Below, in pieces: positions 1 to 7,766 of a stretch of 64,000 nt of DNA. The notes under the pieces were generated by a model that worked only from the letters and a program-made list of their open reading frames with translations, ran no database searches and was not told the DNA's origin. The DNA is taken from assembly GCF_001446935.1 (NCBI RefSeq), contig NZ_LKKK01000002.1, positions 186,001 to 250,000 on the forward strand. The letters run 5' to 3'. The position numbers and the translations under genes are program-made. How positions within the stretch are numbered: the stretch's first letter is position 1; each line of letters opens with the position of its first letter. The DNA is from Pseudomonas sp. TTU2014-080ASC (GTDB lineage Bacteria > Pseudomonadota > Gammaproteobacteria > Pseudomonadales > Pseudomonadaceae).

Positions 1-383
1 GGATTCAGCTTGAGGCTACCCAGCTTCGGTTTGGCCTGAGCAGCGCTGGCTTTCTCAACCAGTTTCGGCAACTGGCGCTGCACCGGAATCTGTACCGAGT
101 TCCACATCATTTCCTGACTGCAGCGCTGCAGGCTGCTCCAGAACTGGTAGTACTCCTGCTGTTTCATCAGACGGTCGATCTCAACCAGGCTCTGGGCCTT
201 GCCCGAGGCTTTCAGTTGCGGCTCGACTTTCTCTTCGAAGACCTTTTTGTTGCCGGGGGATACGTTCTGGGCCAGATAGAGCTTGAAGCAGCGCACGAAA
301 TCCTGACGTGCTTCTTCATCGTGGGTCATCTGAACCAGTACGTCGTGACGATACTGCGAAGTGGTGTCATTTATTGTTTGCAT
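1..383 (-). CDS. Probable class I SAM-dependent methyltransferase, N-terminal part (runs off the window)
   Basis: The reading frame opens at an ATG (complement of 381-383) preceded by GAGG about eight bases upstream, and stays open to the window edge, giving 127 residues without a stop. The N-terminus reads MQTINDTTSQYRHDVLVQ, followed by an acidic stretch (THDEEARQDFVR) and a QFWSS...EMMW segment. From memory this resembles the helical N-terminal region of a class of SAM-dependent methyltransferases in proteobacteria, but the SAM-binding Rossmann core lies outside the window, so the assignment is inference. The gene lies 45 bases behind the hydrolase-like gene on the same strand and is probably the third gene of the unit that starts with the FAD oxidase. 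Confidence 0.45.
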   Translation of the reverse strand, partial: MQTINDTTSQYRHDVLVQMTHDEEARQDFVRCFKLYLAQNVSPGNKKVFEEKVEPQLKASGKAQSLVEIDRLMKQQEYYQFWSSLQRCSQEMMWNSVQIPVQRQLPKLVEKASAAQAKPKLGSLKLN

Positions 384-427
384 TGTTTTTACCTCGTCTG
401 CGAACCGCCATTGTCAAAATAGCCTGC

Positions 428-1225
428 CTATCGGAAGTACTCGCGGATCACTTGAGCCATATAGGCAGGCTCCTGATCCAGCACATACGCACCTGCTTTG
501 AGCTCCAGCACCTGAGCATCCGGGCGCGCATCACACGCACGCTGGAAGTAGGGATAGAGCACATCAGCTTCACCGCAGATCATCAGCAGGGGGCATTGAA
601 CCTGCGCCAGATATGCCGGGAAGTCTTGGTTAAACACCGCTGCGTAGGCCTCGTGCCAGCGATCGCCGGCGATCAGCGTGTCGATCGCCTCGCGGGTCGC
701 CAACGCCACTGATGGCGGATACGCAATGGGTTGTTGATCTAGGTGGGTTACACGCTGCCAGACCTCATTAAGGTGCGTGGCTTGGGCGTCGATAGTCAGC
801 GGTTTGACCGCGCTGCTGCGCCACGCGCTGCGCTCTTGTTCGGTAAGTTGGACCGGGCCGATCATGGCCAACTTACGCACGCGCTGCGGATACTTGGCCG
901 CCAGCTCGCAGGCCAGTGCCGCGCCGGTGTGGTGGCCGAACAGGTTGAACTGTTCGATGCCCAGCGCATCAATCGCCTGCAGCAGGCTATCGACGTAATA
1001 CTCGGTCGTCGGTGCTTGCGACGGGCGATAAGAGCCACCAAAGCCGGGCGTATCCAGTGCATACAGCGGAGCCAGGTCTTCAAGCTGTTCCATCACAGCC
1101 TGATACATGGCCGATGAGCTGGCAGTCTGGTGCAGGAACACCGTCGGCACGGCACCGTTGCCGCTGACATAACGCAGGTGAATCTGCCCGTCAGCTACGT
1201 CTACGTAAGCCTTCTTAACTGTCAT
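428..1225 (-). CDS. Alpha/beta-hydrolase-fold protein with a non-canonical catalytic triad
   Basis: A 265-residue protein with the alpha/beta-hydrolase layout: oxyanion-loop HQT at 32-34, DTPGFGGS at 58-65, nucleophile elbow at 97-101 and GEAD at 218-221 supplying the acid residue Asp221. The elbow reads GHHTG, so His99 stands where the nucleophilic Ser should be. The C-terminal segment that normally carries the catalytic His reads GAYVLDQEP (245-253) and has no His. It may be a non-hydrolytic member (lyase, cofactor-free oxygenase or binding protein) rather than an esterase. The start has GGAG eight bases upstream and lies four bases after the FAD oxidase stop, so the two are co-transcribed. 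Fold assignment is firm; activity and substrate are unknown. Confidence 0.85.
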   Translation of the reverse strand: MTVKKAYVDVADGQIHLRYVSGNGAVPTVFLHQTASSSAMYQAVMEQLEDLAPLYALDTPGFGGSYRPSQAPTTEYYVDSLLQAIDALGIEQFNLFGHHTGAALACELAAKYPQRVRKLAMIGPVQLTEQERSAWRSSAVKPLTIDAQATHLNEVWQRVTHLDQQPIAYPPSVALATREAIDTLIAGDRWHEAYAAVFNQDFPAYLAQVQCPLLMICGEADVLYPYFQRACDARPDAQVLELKAGAYVLDQEPAYMAQVIREYFR

Positions 1226-1229
1226 GGTC

Positions 1230-2810
1230 TTACTCCAGCCCCAACGAACCGGGGTTCATCAGACCTTTTTCATCCACCGCACGCTTCACCTTCTGCAGCA
1301 GCTGACCGGTGGCCGCGTTGCCGATGGACTCTTGGTACGGGTAATACTTGCCCAACTGCAAATGGCAGGCACCGAGTTTGTAGTACAGCTCGCGCAAGCC
1401 TTCGCGCAGCTTAAGCGCCACTTCACGGGTCTTCACATCAGCCGGGATCGCGCCCCATTCTTCACGGTATTCAGGCTCGATCAAATCAAGTCGGAACTCA
1501 CCCAGTTCATCGAACCAATACAAGCTCGGCTCAATCACAAATTCGGCACCGGAGAAGCAGGTGAGGTAGGAGGACTTGATGTTGTAGGTCCTCATTAACT
1601 CAGCATGTTCAGCAAAATAACGCTCGGTGGTCAGCGCAGCATCGACAGCACGGGAGAGCGGGAAGAAACCATGTACCGGAATCCAAACTTCACCCTGGCT
1701 GCCCAGCAAAATCGTGCGCACTCCGCCGAACGGTTGAGCCCGGAAAGCCAGCGGAATCGCATTTCCAATCGGTGCGCCGCCGTTTCTGGTGACGATGTTT
1801 TCAGCAATCAGCAACATGCTGGCGGCGGCTTCTTCGGTCGGGCCATCCACCGCAATGTGCAGGGAATAGTTGATGTTGCTCAGAACCTTTTTGCCCTGAG
1901 TCGCCATCTTCACCGCGTTCTTAAGACCACTGAGCAGACTCTTACCTGAGCTGGCCACATCCGCCAGCACTGACAGGCCTTCTTTCAGGGTAAAACCTTT
2001 GTCTTCAAAACCGGCGTTGTAGAACGGATCGAAGCCGTAGCATTCGCTGGCGATACCTTCTCGGGCGATGGCCGTTTGCGCTTGCAGCATGGCCTCCAGG
2101 GTTTCAAAACCGTAGGAAGCACACAGGGTCGCCGGAGGCATCTTGATCAGACGCAGGCAGGCTTCGACTTTAACCCCGAACGCGCCGGTGTCGGCGGTGA
2201 ATAGCCCAGTCAGGTCAGGGCCAAAGTGGCGGTAAAAACCATTGCTGTGACGGTGCGCCGACGATCCTGTCTGCAAAATCTGCCCGTCTGCCAACACCAC
2301 CTTCAAACCCAGGCAGCTTTCTGCTGCGGTGTGATGGATACCCGAGCCATGGAACAGACTGTTTTGCGAAAGGGCACCGCCCACAGTGGCATACATACCG
2401 GAAAGCGGACCGTAGTAGGGCGTACGCAGCCCTTTAGCTTTTAGTGCCTCGTACAGGTCACTCCAGGTGCAGCCGGTCTGTACCCGTACGTACATATCCT
2501 GTTCATTGATTTCGAGAATCTGATTCATCCCGCGCATGTCGATCAGCACGCTGTTCTCACGGGTAGGCACATAGCCGCGGGTGTAGGACATACCGCCGCC
2601 ACGCGGCACCAGTGCAATGTCATGCTCGTGGCAATAGGCGGCTGCCTTTGCCAGGGATTCGACTGAGGTGGGTTTTAGCACCGCTGCGGCAACAGCCTCA
2701 GGCTCAAAGCTCAAGTCTGTTGAAAAATAGAGACGGGAGGCTTCGTCAGTGAGTACTGACTCCTGCCCGAGGATGCTGCGCAAGTATTCGATATGGCGTG
2801 TTTCCAGCAT
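1230..2810 (-). CDS. FAD-binding oxidoreductase of the GlcD/vanillyl-alcohol-oxidase (PCMH-type) family
   Basis: A 526-residue flavoprotein. The N-terminal PCMH-type FAD domain shows ALVPRGGGMSYTRGY (about 66-80), the VxxGCTWSDLYEAL segment and the TVGGALSQNS loop; a FAD-linked oxidase C-terminal domain ends in GLMNPGSLGL, typical of this superfamily. Members oxidise hydroxy-acids or phenolic and benzylic alcohols; the substrate here cannot be read. It is the first gene of a minus-strand unit (oxidase, hydrolase-like protein, probable methyltransferase) with its own promoter about 70 bases upstream, flanked by operator-like repeats. The next upstream gene cluster is separated by a hairpin terminator. 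Confidence 0.85.
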   Translation of the reverse strand: MLETRHIEYLRSILGQESVLTDEASRLYFSTDLSFEPEAVAAAVLKPTSVESLAKAAAYCHEHDIALVPRGGGMSYTRGYVPTRENSVLIDMRGMNQILEINEQDMYVRVQTGCTWSDLYEALKAKGLRTPYYGPLSGMYATVGGALSQNSLFHGSGIHHTAAESCLGLKVVLADGQILQTGSSAHRHSNGFYRHFGPDLTGLFTADTGAFGVKVEACLRLIKMPPATLCASYGFETLEAMLQAQTAIAREGIASECYGFDPFYNAGFEDKGFTLKEGLSVLADVASSGKSLLSGLKNAVKMATQGKKVLSNINYSLHIAVDGPTEEAAASMLLIAENIVTRNGGAPIGNAIPLAFRAQPFGGVRTILLGSQGEVWIPVHGFFPLSRAVDAALTTERYFAEHAELMRTYNIKSSYLTCFSGAEFVIEPSLYWFDELGEFRLDLIEPEYREEWGAIPADVKTREVALKLREGLRELYYKLGACHLQLGKYYPYQESIGNAATGQLLQKVKRAVDEKGLMNPGSLGLE

Positions 2811-2868
2811 GTGCCTGTTCCTAATCAGTCAACGTTCAGGTCAGGAGCCTCATTAACAGCGCTCTTAG

Positions 2869-2880
2869 ATTGCATACAAT
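2869..2880. promoter_or_regulatory. Operator-like element, copy 1 (ATTGCATACAAT)
   Basis: Twelve-base imperfect dyad ATTG-CATA-CAAT. It overlaps the downstream edge of the -10 box of the minus-strand promoter at 2880-2908 and covers the expected transcription start. Two further copies lie at 2912-2923 and 3009-3020. The pattern suits a repressor site for a dimeric regulator such as a GntR-family protein; the regulator is not identified. Confidence 0.6.
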
Positions 2881-2908
2881 TTATAACCAGCACATTAGCG
2901 CCAGTCAA
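2880..2908 (-). promoter_or_regulatory. Sigma70-type promoter of the FAD oxidase unit
   Basis: On the minus strand TTGACT (complement of 2903-2908) and TATAAA (complement of 2880-2885) are separated by exactly 17 bases. The predicted start near 2873 gives a leader of about 63 bases before the FAD oxidase ATG at 2810. Operator-like copies sit four bases upstream of the -35 box and directly on the -10/start region. Confidence 0.75.
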
Positions 2909-2911
2909 CGC

Positions 2912-2923
2912 TTTGCATGCAAT
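2912..2923. promoter_or_regulatory. Operator-like element, copy 2 (TTTGCATGCAAT)
   Basis: Contains the perfect 10-base palindrome TTGCATGCAA at 2913-2922, immediately upstream of the -35 box of the promoter at 2880-2908. Its centre is 43 bases from copy 1, about four helical turns. Confidence 0.6.
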
Positions 2924-2973
2924 ATATCTACTAAAACCACTGAATAGCTTAAAAAACACTCAATCCGCACAGC

Positions 2974-3010
2974 AAAACGACCAGCAATCACAGATTGCCG
3001 GTCGTATTTT
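2974..3010 (-). terminator. Intrinsic terminator of the 8516-3062 operon, probably bidirectional
   Basis: Stem ACGACC-A-GCAAT (2977-2988) pairs with ATTGC-C-GGTCGT (2994-3005) around a short loop. The minus-strand transcript continues into TTTT, and the plus strand continues into ATTTTT. It lies about 60 bases after the stop of the gene at 3062-5140 and separates that operon from the FAD oxidase promoter. Confidence 0.7.
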
Positions 3011-3020
3011 TGCATACAAT
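3009..3020. promoter_or_regulatory. Operator-like element, copy 3 (TTTGCATACAAT)
   Basis: Third copy of the TTGCATRCAA motif, 97 bases (centre to centre) upstream of copy 2 and directly beside the terminator. The distance would allow DNA looping to copies 1 and 2. Confidence 0.5.
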
Positions 3021-3061
3021 ATTTGCCATCCTTGGCGAGCACATCTAATAAATCAATATCG

Positions 3062-5140
3062 TTACTCGAATGCCTCGCGGGACAGCGGACCGTTGAACTG
3101 CTCAATCGCACCCGGCTCGATGTAGCGCTGCCAGTTGTCGAAGATCTCGCGCCCAGCCAGGAAGCCTTCGAAAATCGCGTGGTCGGTACGGCGCGGCGTC
3201 ACGCAGTCGCCAACACGGTGAACATTCGGCAGCGCGTCTTTAAGGTCGAAATACAGCTGCTGCTGCGGCAGATGACGGATGCACAGGACGATGCTGTCGA
3301 AACCGCTCAGGGTTTCTTCGTCGGCGGTGTACAGGTTGAAGATATCCACATCGCCGCCACGAATCTGGCTGACCCAGGCGTTCAGGGTGTAAGTCAGGCC
3401 CTGAGCAAACAGGTTGGCGTACACAATCGGCTGATCCAGCGTCACGCCCAGCTTGTGGAACAGCGCGTTCCAGCGAGTCAGTACGTGCACCTGATGACCG
3501 TTCTCAACCAGCTTCTCGGTGATACCGGCGGAATAACGGGTGCCTTCATCGTCGATGACCAGCACGCGCTTGCCGAGTTTTTCCGGGTGATCCAACACGT
3601 CCAAGGCGGTGAAGACGTGATCGGCGTCGATACCCGGCACTTGATCCACCAGCGGGTTCACATCGGAGTAACCGCTGCGATCCGGCAGGGAACCGGTAGC
3701 CACAATCACGCCGTCCGGCGCCAGTGCTTTAACCGAATCCACAGTCGCAGTGTGATTCAGACGCACGGTGACACCGGCCTTGGCCATGTGCACTTTGAGG
3801 TCTTCGGTGATCCAGGCGAAGGAGTCACGACGTGGCATGCGAATCACGTAGTTAACCTGGCCGCCCAGCTCGTTGGATTTCTCCAGCAGGGTGACGCGGT
3901 GGCCACGCTTGGCCAGACCTTCAGCCGCCTTCATACCTGCAGGGCCGCCACCAACCACCACCCAGTGTTTCTGCGCCGGTGCCAGTTTTAGGGTCTGCAC
4001 GCCGAACACTTCTTCACGACCGGTGCCTGGGTTGATCTGGCAGGTCATGGAGGTGCCTTGGAACAGACGCCCTACGCAACCTTGGTTACAACGCAGGCAG
4101 TGATAAATTTCATCTTCACGGCCTTCTTTGGTTTTCTTGGCAAATTCCGGGTCAGCGATCTGAGCACGGGTCATGGCCACCATGTCGGCGTCGCCACGGG
4201 CCAGAATCGCTTCCGCTTCGCCCGCGCTGCCGATACCGGATACCACGAACACCGGAATGTTGACCGAGCGCTTCAGGCGCGCAACCGGATCAGCCAGCCA
4301 GCCATTCGGTACGTCGTACGGCGGCATGATGTAAGTGGCGGACTGATAAACACCCGCGGTGGTCATCACATAATCGATGTCGCCGGTGGCTTCGACGGTT
4401 TGTGCGACTTTGATCCAGTCCTGCACTTCCATGCCGCCCGGAACCATTTCATCAGCACTCATACGGATGCCGACAACGAAGTCCTTGCCGACTTCTTCAC
4501 GCACCGCACGGATCACTTCCAGCGGGAAGCGCATGCGGTTTTCGTAACTGCCGCCGTACTCATCAGTACGCTTGTTAAACAGCGGCGAAATGAACTGGTG
4601 TAGCAAATAGCTGTGGGCCAGATGCACTTCTACGCCGTCAAAGCCAGCCTCTTTCGAGTACCGCGCCGAGCGCACCCAGCCTTCGACGATTTCGTCCATG
4701 TCCGAGCGTTCCATGGCCTTGGCCATTTCACCGAACACCGGAGACTTAATGTTGGAGGACGACCACAGCACGCGGTAGTCGTCCATTGCATGGGTTTCAC
4801 CCATCACGCCGAAGTGGTTGAGCTGGGCAATGATGTGCGAGCCGTATTCGTGCACGGCGTCAGTCAGCGCGCGGTCGCGCTCAACCATCTCAGGACGATA
4901 ACCGTAGGAGTATCCCCGGCAGAAGGTGTTGGAGGTCGGATGGATCAGGCGGTTGCCGGTGATCATCAGGCCGATGCCACCTTTTGCACGAGCCACGTGA
5001 TAGTGGATATCACGGTTGTTGGTCAGGCCGTCCGGTGAGTTGAACGACATGGCGTGCGCAGACTGCATGATGCGGTTGCGAACAGTGATATTGCCGATCT
5101 TCAGCGGCTCGAACAGGTGAGGATAACGCTCTACGGTCAT
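3062..5140 (-). CDS. OYE-type NADH:flavin oxidoreductase with 4Fe-4S centre and FAD domain (2,4-dienoyl-CoA reductase-like), paralogue 1
   Basis: A 692-residue three-part flavoenzyme. Residues 1-340 form an OYE-type FMN TIM barrel (PLKIGNITVRNRI near the start, HLAHSYLLHQFISP around 173-186, NKRTDEYGG at 189-197). Cys348, Cys351, Cys355 and Cys367 form the 4Fe-4S motif of FadH-like reductases. GGGPAG at 397-402 starts the FAD/NAD(P)H-binding half. Family members pass hydride from NAD(P)H through FAD, Fe-S and FMN to reduce activated double bonds; others act as demethylases or dehydrogenases. It is the last gene of the minus-strand operon starting at 8516, 37 bases after its paralogue and followed by a terminator. 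The substrate is unknown. Confidence 0.88.
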   Translation of the reverse strand: MTVERYPHLFEPLKIGNITVRNRIMQSAHAMSFNSPDGLTNNRDIHYHVARAKGGIGLMITGNRLIHPTSNTFCRGYSYGYRPEMVERDRALTDAVHEYGSHIIAQLNHFGVMGETHAMDDYRVLWSSSNIKSPVFGEMAKAMERSDMDEIVEGWVRSARYSKEAGFDGVEVHLAHSYLLHQFISPLFNKRTDEYGGSYENRMRFPLEVIRAVREEVGKDFVVGIRMSADEMVPGGMEVQDWIKVAQTVEATGDIDYVMTTAGVYQSATYIMPPYDVPNGWLADPVARLKRSVNIPVFVVSGIGSAGEAEAILARGDADMVAMTRAQIADPEFAKKTKEGREDEIYHCLRCNQGCVGRLFQGTSMTCQINPGTGREEVFGVQTLKLAPAQKHWVVVGGGPAGMKAAEGLAKRGHRVTLLEKSNELGGQVNYVIRMPRRDSFAWITEDLKVHMAKAGVTVRLNHTATVDSVKALAPDGVIVATGSLPDRSGYSDVNPLVDQVPGIDADHVFTALDVLDHPEKLGKRVLVIDDEGTRYSAGITEKLVENGHQVHVLTRWNALFHKLGVTLDQPIVYANLFAQGLTYTLNAWVSQIRGGDVDIFNLYTADEETLSGFDSIVLCIRHLPQQQLYFDLKDALPNVHRVGDCVTPRRTDHAIFEGFLAGREIFDNWQRYIEPGAIEQFNGPLSREAFE

Positions 5141-5177
5141 GGTCTTTGTCTCATCAATCAGACAGGTAAATTTGTTT

Positions 5178-7295
5178 TTATCGGGTACTGCTAATCAGGG
5201 TCTCTCGCCACTGAAGGTCAAAGCCTTCGAGCTCGCCCTGTTCAATAAAGCGATTCGGGTCATCCAGAATTTCGCGACCGGCCAACATGGCCTCATAGAT
5301 GCTGTCCTGCAGCGGACGCGGCAGACGCGCATCACCGATGCAATACAGCTTGTTCACGCGGCCTTGCAGCTGCTGATAGAGGTCGTCTACTGAGCGGTGG
5401 CCGGCGGCGATGATGAAGCTGTCGGCGTCCAGCACGGCTTCGTTCTGATCAGTAAACAGGTTGAAGATCTGTGCCTTGTTGCCGTCGATGCTACGCACCC
5501 AGCTGTTGAGGGTGTAACGCAGGCCTTTGGCGAACACGTGGCGGTAATTCACCGGCAGGTCCAGGGTCAGGGCCAGATTGGGTGACAGCGAGATAAAGCG
5601 GCTGATGATGTGCACATCATGGCCACGATCGAGCAGGTACTCAGCTGTGCCCAGCGCATAGCGGCCGCCGTCCTCATCGAACAGCACCACACGCTTGCCC
5701 AGCTGAGCGCCTTGCAGCACTTCAACCACGCTGAACACGTTGTCCTGTTCGGTGCCTGGCACACGATCCACCGCTGGGCGGGTCGAGGTGAAGGCAGTCT
5801 TAAGCGGTGTAGAACCGGTGGCGATGATCACGCCATCAGCCTTAGCCGCGACAATTTCATCTGCACTCAGGCGTGTGTTCAGGCTGATCTCGACACCAGC
5901 CTTACGCAGCTGACGCTCAAGGTCGCGGGGGATAAAGCCAAACTTGTGACGACGCGGCAGTTTTGCTGCCAGATTGATCTGGCCGCCCAGCTTGTCGCTG
6001 GCCTCTACCAGGCGTACGGAGTGACCACGACGGGCCAGCTCAAGGGCAGAACGCATACCCGCCGGGCCACCGCCCACAACCAACCATTTGGCGGCTACGC
6101 TGGCTGGCTTGAAGGTATGGCTACCAAAGCGTTGTTCGCGTCCGGCTGCCGGGTTAACCACACAAGAGATGGCATTTCCCGCCATCAAGCGAGCAATACA
6201 GGCCTGGTTACAGCGGATGCAGTGGTTGATCTCGTCTTCACGGCCTTGCAGCAGCTTATTCGCAAACTCTGGATCGGCAATCTGCGTGCGGGTCATGGCG
6301 ATCATGTCCGCAGCGCCTTCAGCCACCAGTGACTCGGCTTTGGCCGGGTCGACAATGTGACCCACGATAAACACTGGGATATCACGAATGGCTTTAACCG
6401 CTTTGCGCAGGCGGGCGCCGTCTTCCACCAGCCAGTTTTCCGCGTAATCGCCTGGCGGAATCTGGTCTGCGTGAGCCGCGTAGGTTCCCGCAGTGGCGCT
6501 GACGTAATCAATCAGGCCGGTCTCAACCAGCTTGCAGGTCATTTCGGTGGCCACATCGGCCTTCATGCCATCGACGCTGCACTCGTCCATAGACACGCGA
6601 ATGCCGACGACAAAATCCGGGCCGACGGCATCGCGCACCGCCTGCATGGTTTCAATCGGGAAGCGCACGATGTTATCCAGCGTGCCGCCGTATTCGTCGG
6701 TGCGTTTGTTGTAAACAAAAGAAAGAAATTGCTGGTGCAGGTAACCGTGGGAGTAGTGCAGCTCGACGCCATCAAAACCGGAGGCCTTGGCATTCATTGC
6801 GGTCTTGGCAAAGTACTCGGAGACTTCCTGCATCTGCTCACGGGTCATTTCCCGCGCCCACTCGTTATAAGCCGGGGACTTCATAGTGGAAGGGCCCCAC
6901 AGCTCACGGTAATCGTCCAGTGCACCGCTGCGACCCTGCGGGCCAAAGTGGATGATCTGGGCAATGATGCGGCCGCCAAACTCATGCACCGCCCGCACCA
7001 TCTCGGCGTCGCGCTCGATGATCTCTTCGCGGTTACCGCGGGCCAGCGAGCGATTTGGGCCAGTTGAGGTCGGGTGGGTGTGGCGGGCGCCGGTGACGAT
7101 CAGGCCAATGCCGCCTTTAGCGCGCTCAGCCTGGTAATAGATATCGCGGTTGTTGGTCAGCCCTGCGCCTGAGTGGAAGCCTTTGGCGTGGGCCGTTTGC
7201 ATGAGTCGGTTACGTACAGTGATGTTGCCAATGCGCAACGGTGAGAACAGATGGGGATAGGTGTTTTCACCCGGATTCTTATTGTTCTGTGTCAT
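5178..7295 (-). CDS. OYE-type NADH:flavin oxidoreductase with 4Fe-4S centre and FAD domain, paralogue 2
   Basis: A 705-residue paralogue of the downstream gene with the same architecture: FMN barrel to about residue 350 (LRIGNITVRNRLMQ, ELHYSHGYLHQQFLSF, NKRTDEYGG), Fe-S ligands Cys359, Cys362, Cys366 and Cys378, and GGGPAG at 408-413 opening the FAD/NAD(P)H domain. The start has AAGG eight bases upstream. The pair is clearly diverged, so this is an old duplication or two enzymes for two substrates rather than a recent copy. Pairs of such enzymes beside an NTF2-fold protein recall the BaiCD/BaiH/BaiE arrangement of bile-acid pathways; that is an analogy, not evidence of the same substrate. 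Confidence 0.88.
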   Translation of the reverse strand: MTQNNKNPGENTYPHLFSPLRIGNITVRNRLMQTAHAKGFHSGAGLTNNRDIYYQAERAKGGIGLIVTGARHTHPTSTGPNRSLARGNREEIIERDAEMVRAVHEFGGRIIAQIIHFGPQGRSGALDDYRELWGPSTMKSPAYNEWAREMTREQMQEVSEYFAKTAMNAKASGFDGVELHYSHGYLHQQFLSFVYNKRTDEYGGTLDNIVRFPIETMQAVRDAVGPDFVVGIRVSMDECSVDGMKADVATEMTCKLVETGLIDYVSATAGTYAAHADQIPPGDYAENWLVEDGARLRKAVKAIRDIPVFIVGHIVDPAKAESLVAEGAADMIAMTRTQIADPEFANKLLQGREDEINHCIRCNQACIARLMAGNAISCVVNPAAGREQRFGSHTFKPASVAAKWLVVGGGPAGMRSALELARRGHSVRLVEASDKLGGQINLAAKLPRRHKFGFIPRDLERQLRKAGVEISLNTRLSADEIVAAKADGVIIATGSTPLKTAFTSTRPAVDRVPGTEQDNVFSVVEVLQGAQLGKRVVLFDEDGGRYALGTAEYLLDRGHDVHIISRFISLSPNLALTLDLPVNYRHVFAKGLRYTLNSWVRSIDGNKAQIFNLFTDQNEAVLDADSFIIAAGHRSVDDLYQQLQGRVNKLYCIGDARLPRPLQDSIYEAMLAGREILDDPNRFIEQGELEGFDLQWRETLISSTR

Positions 7296-7349
7296 GTCGT
7301 GAACCTTGCTTTTGAGAAAAAAACGGGCCGTTACCGGCCCGGAAGCACA

Positions 7350-7739
7350 TCAGCGGAGCACGTTTTCACCACTCATGAAGACAAAAACACGTTTGAAGCG
7401 ACCGTCTTCGACGTACCAGAAGTTGCAGTTACGCAGACGGGTTTCATTACCTTGTGGGTCTTTCAGGTACACGTTGAAACGGGCACAGACTGTTTGAGTT
7501 TCCTCATCGGCTGCGGTCTCAAAGTCGCCGTGCCAGATCTCGTCGTAGTTGGAGAAGAGGTTGTCGAACATCTTTTCCACACCGGCCACACCCGGGTGGG
7601 TCAGGTTGTCGGTCTGGATGGTGAAAGCGACATCGTCGTGGAAGCAGGCCAGCACACCAGCCATGTTCTTGTTGTCGACGTTGGCAAAGTATTTCTGCTC
7701 AGCCAGTTCAATCAGTTGTGCGCGGGTCAAACGGGACAT
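7350..7739 (-). CDS. NTF2-like / SnoaL-type protein
   Basis: A 129-residue protein with the NTF2-fold pattern: an N-terminal helix (LTRAQLIELAEQKYFANVD), then ACFHDDVAFTIQ and a C-terminal strand pattern ending CNFWYVEDGRFKRVFVFM. SnoaL-like members act as small dehydratases, isomerases or cyclases, or as accessory subunits. It lies between the racemase-like gene (27 bases) and the flavoenzyme pair (54 bases) on the same strand, so it very likely belongs to the same pathway. No catalytic residue is assigned with confidence. Confidence 0.75.
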   Translation of the reverse strand: MSRLTRAQLIELAEQKYFANVDNKNMAGVLACFHDDVAFTIQTDNLTHPGVAGVEKMFDNLFSNYDEIWHGDFETAADEETQTVCARFNVYLKDPQGNETRLRNCNFWYVEDGRFKRVFVFMSGENVLR

Positions 7740-7766
7740 GCGTAATTCCTCTCAATCGAGCGTCAA

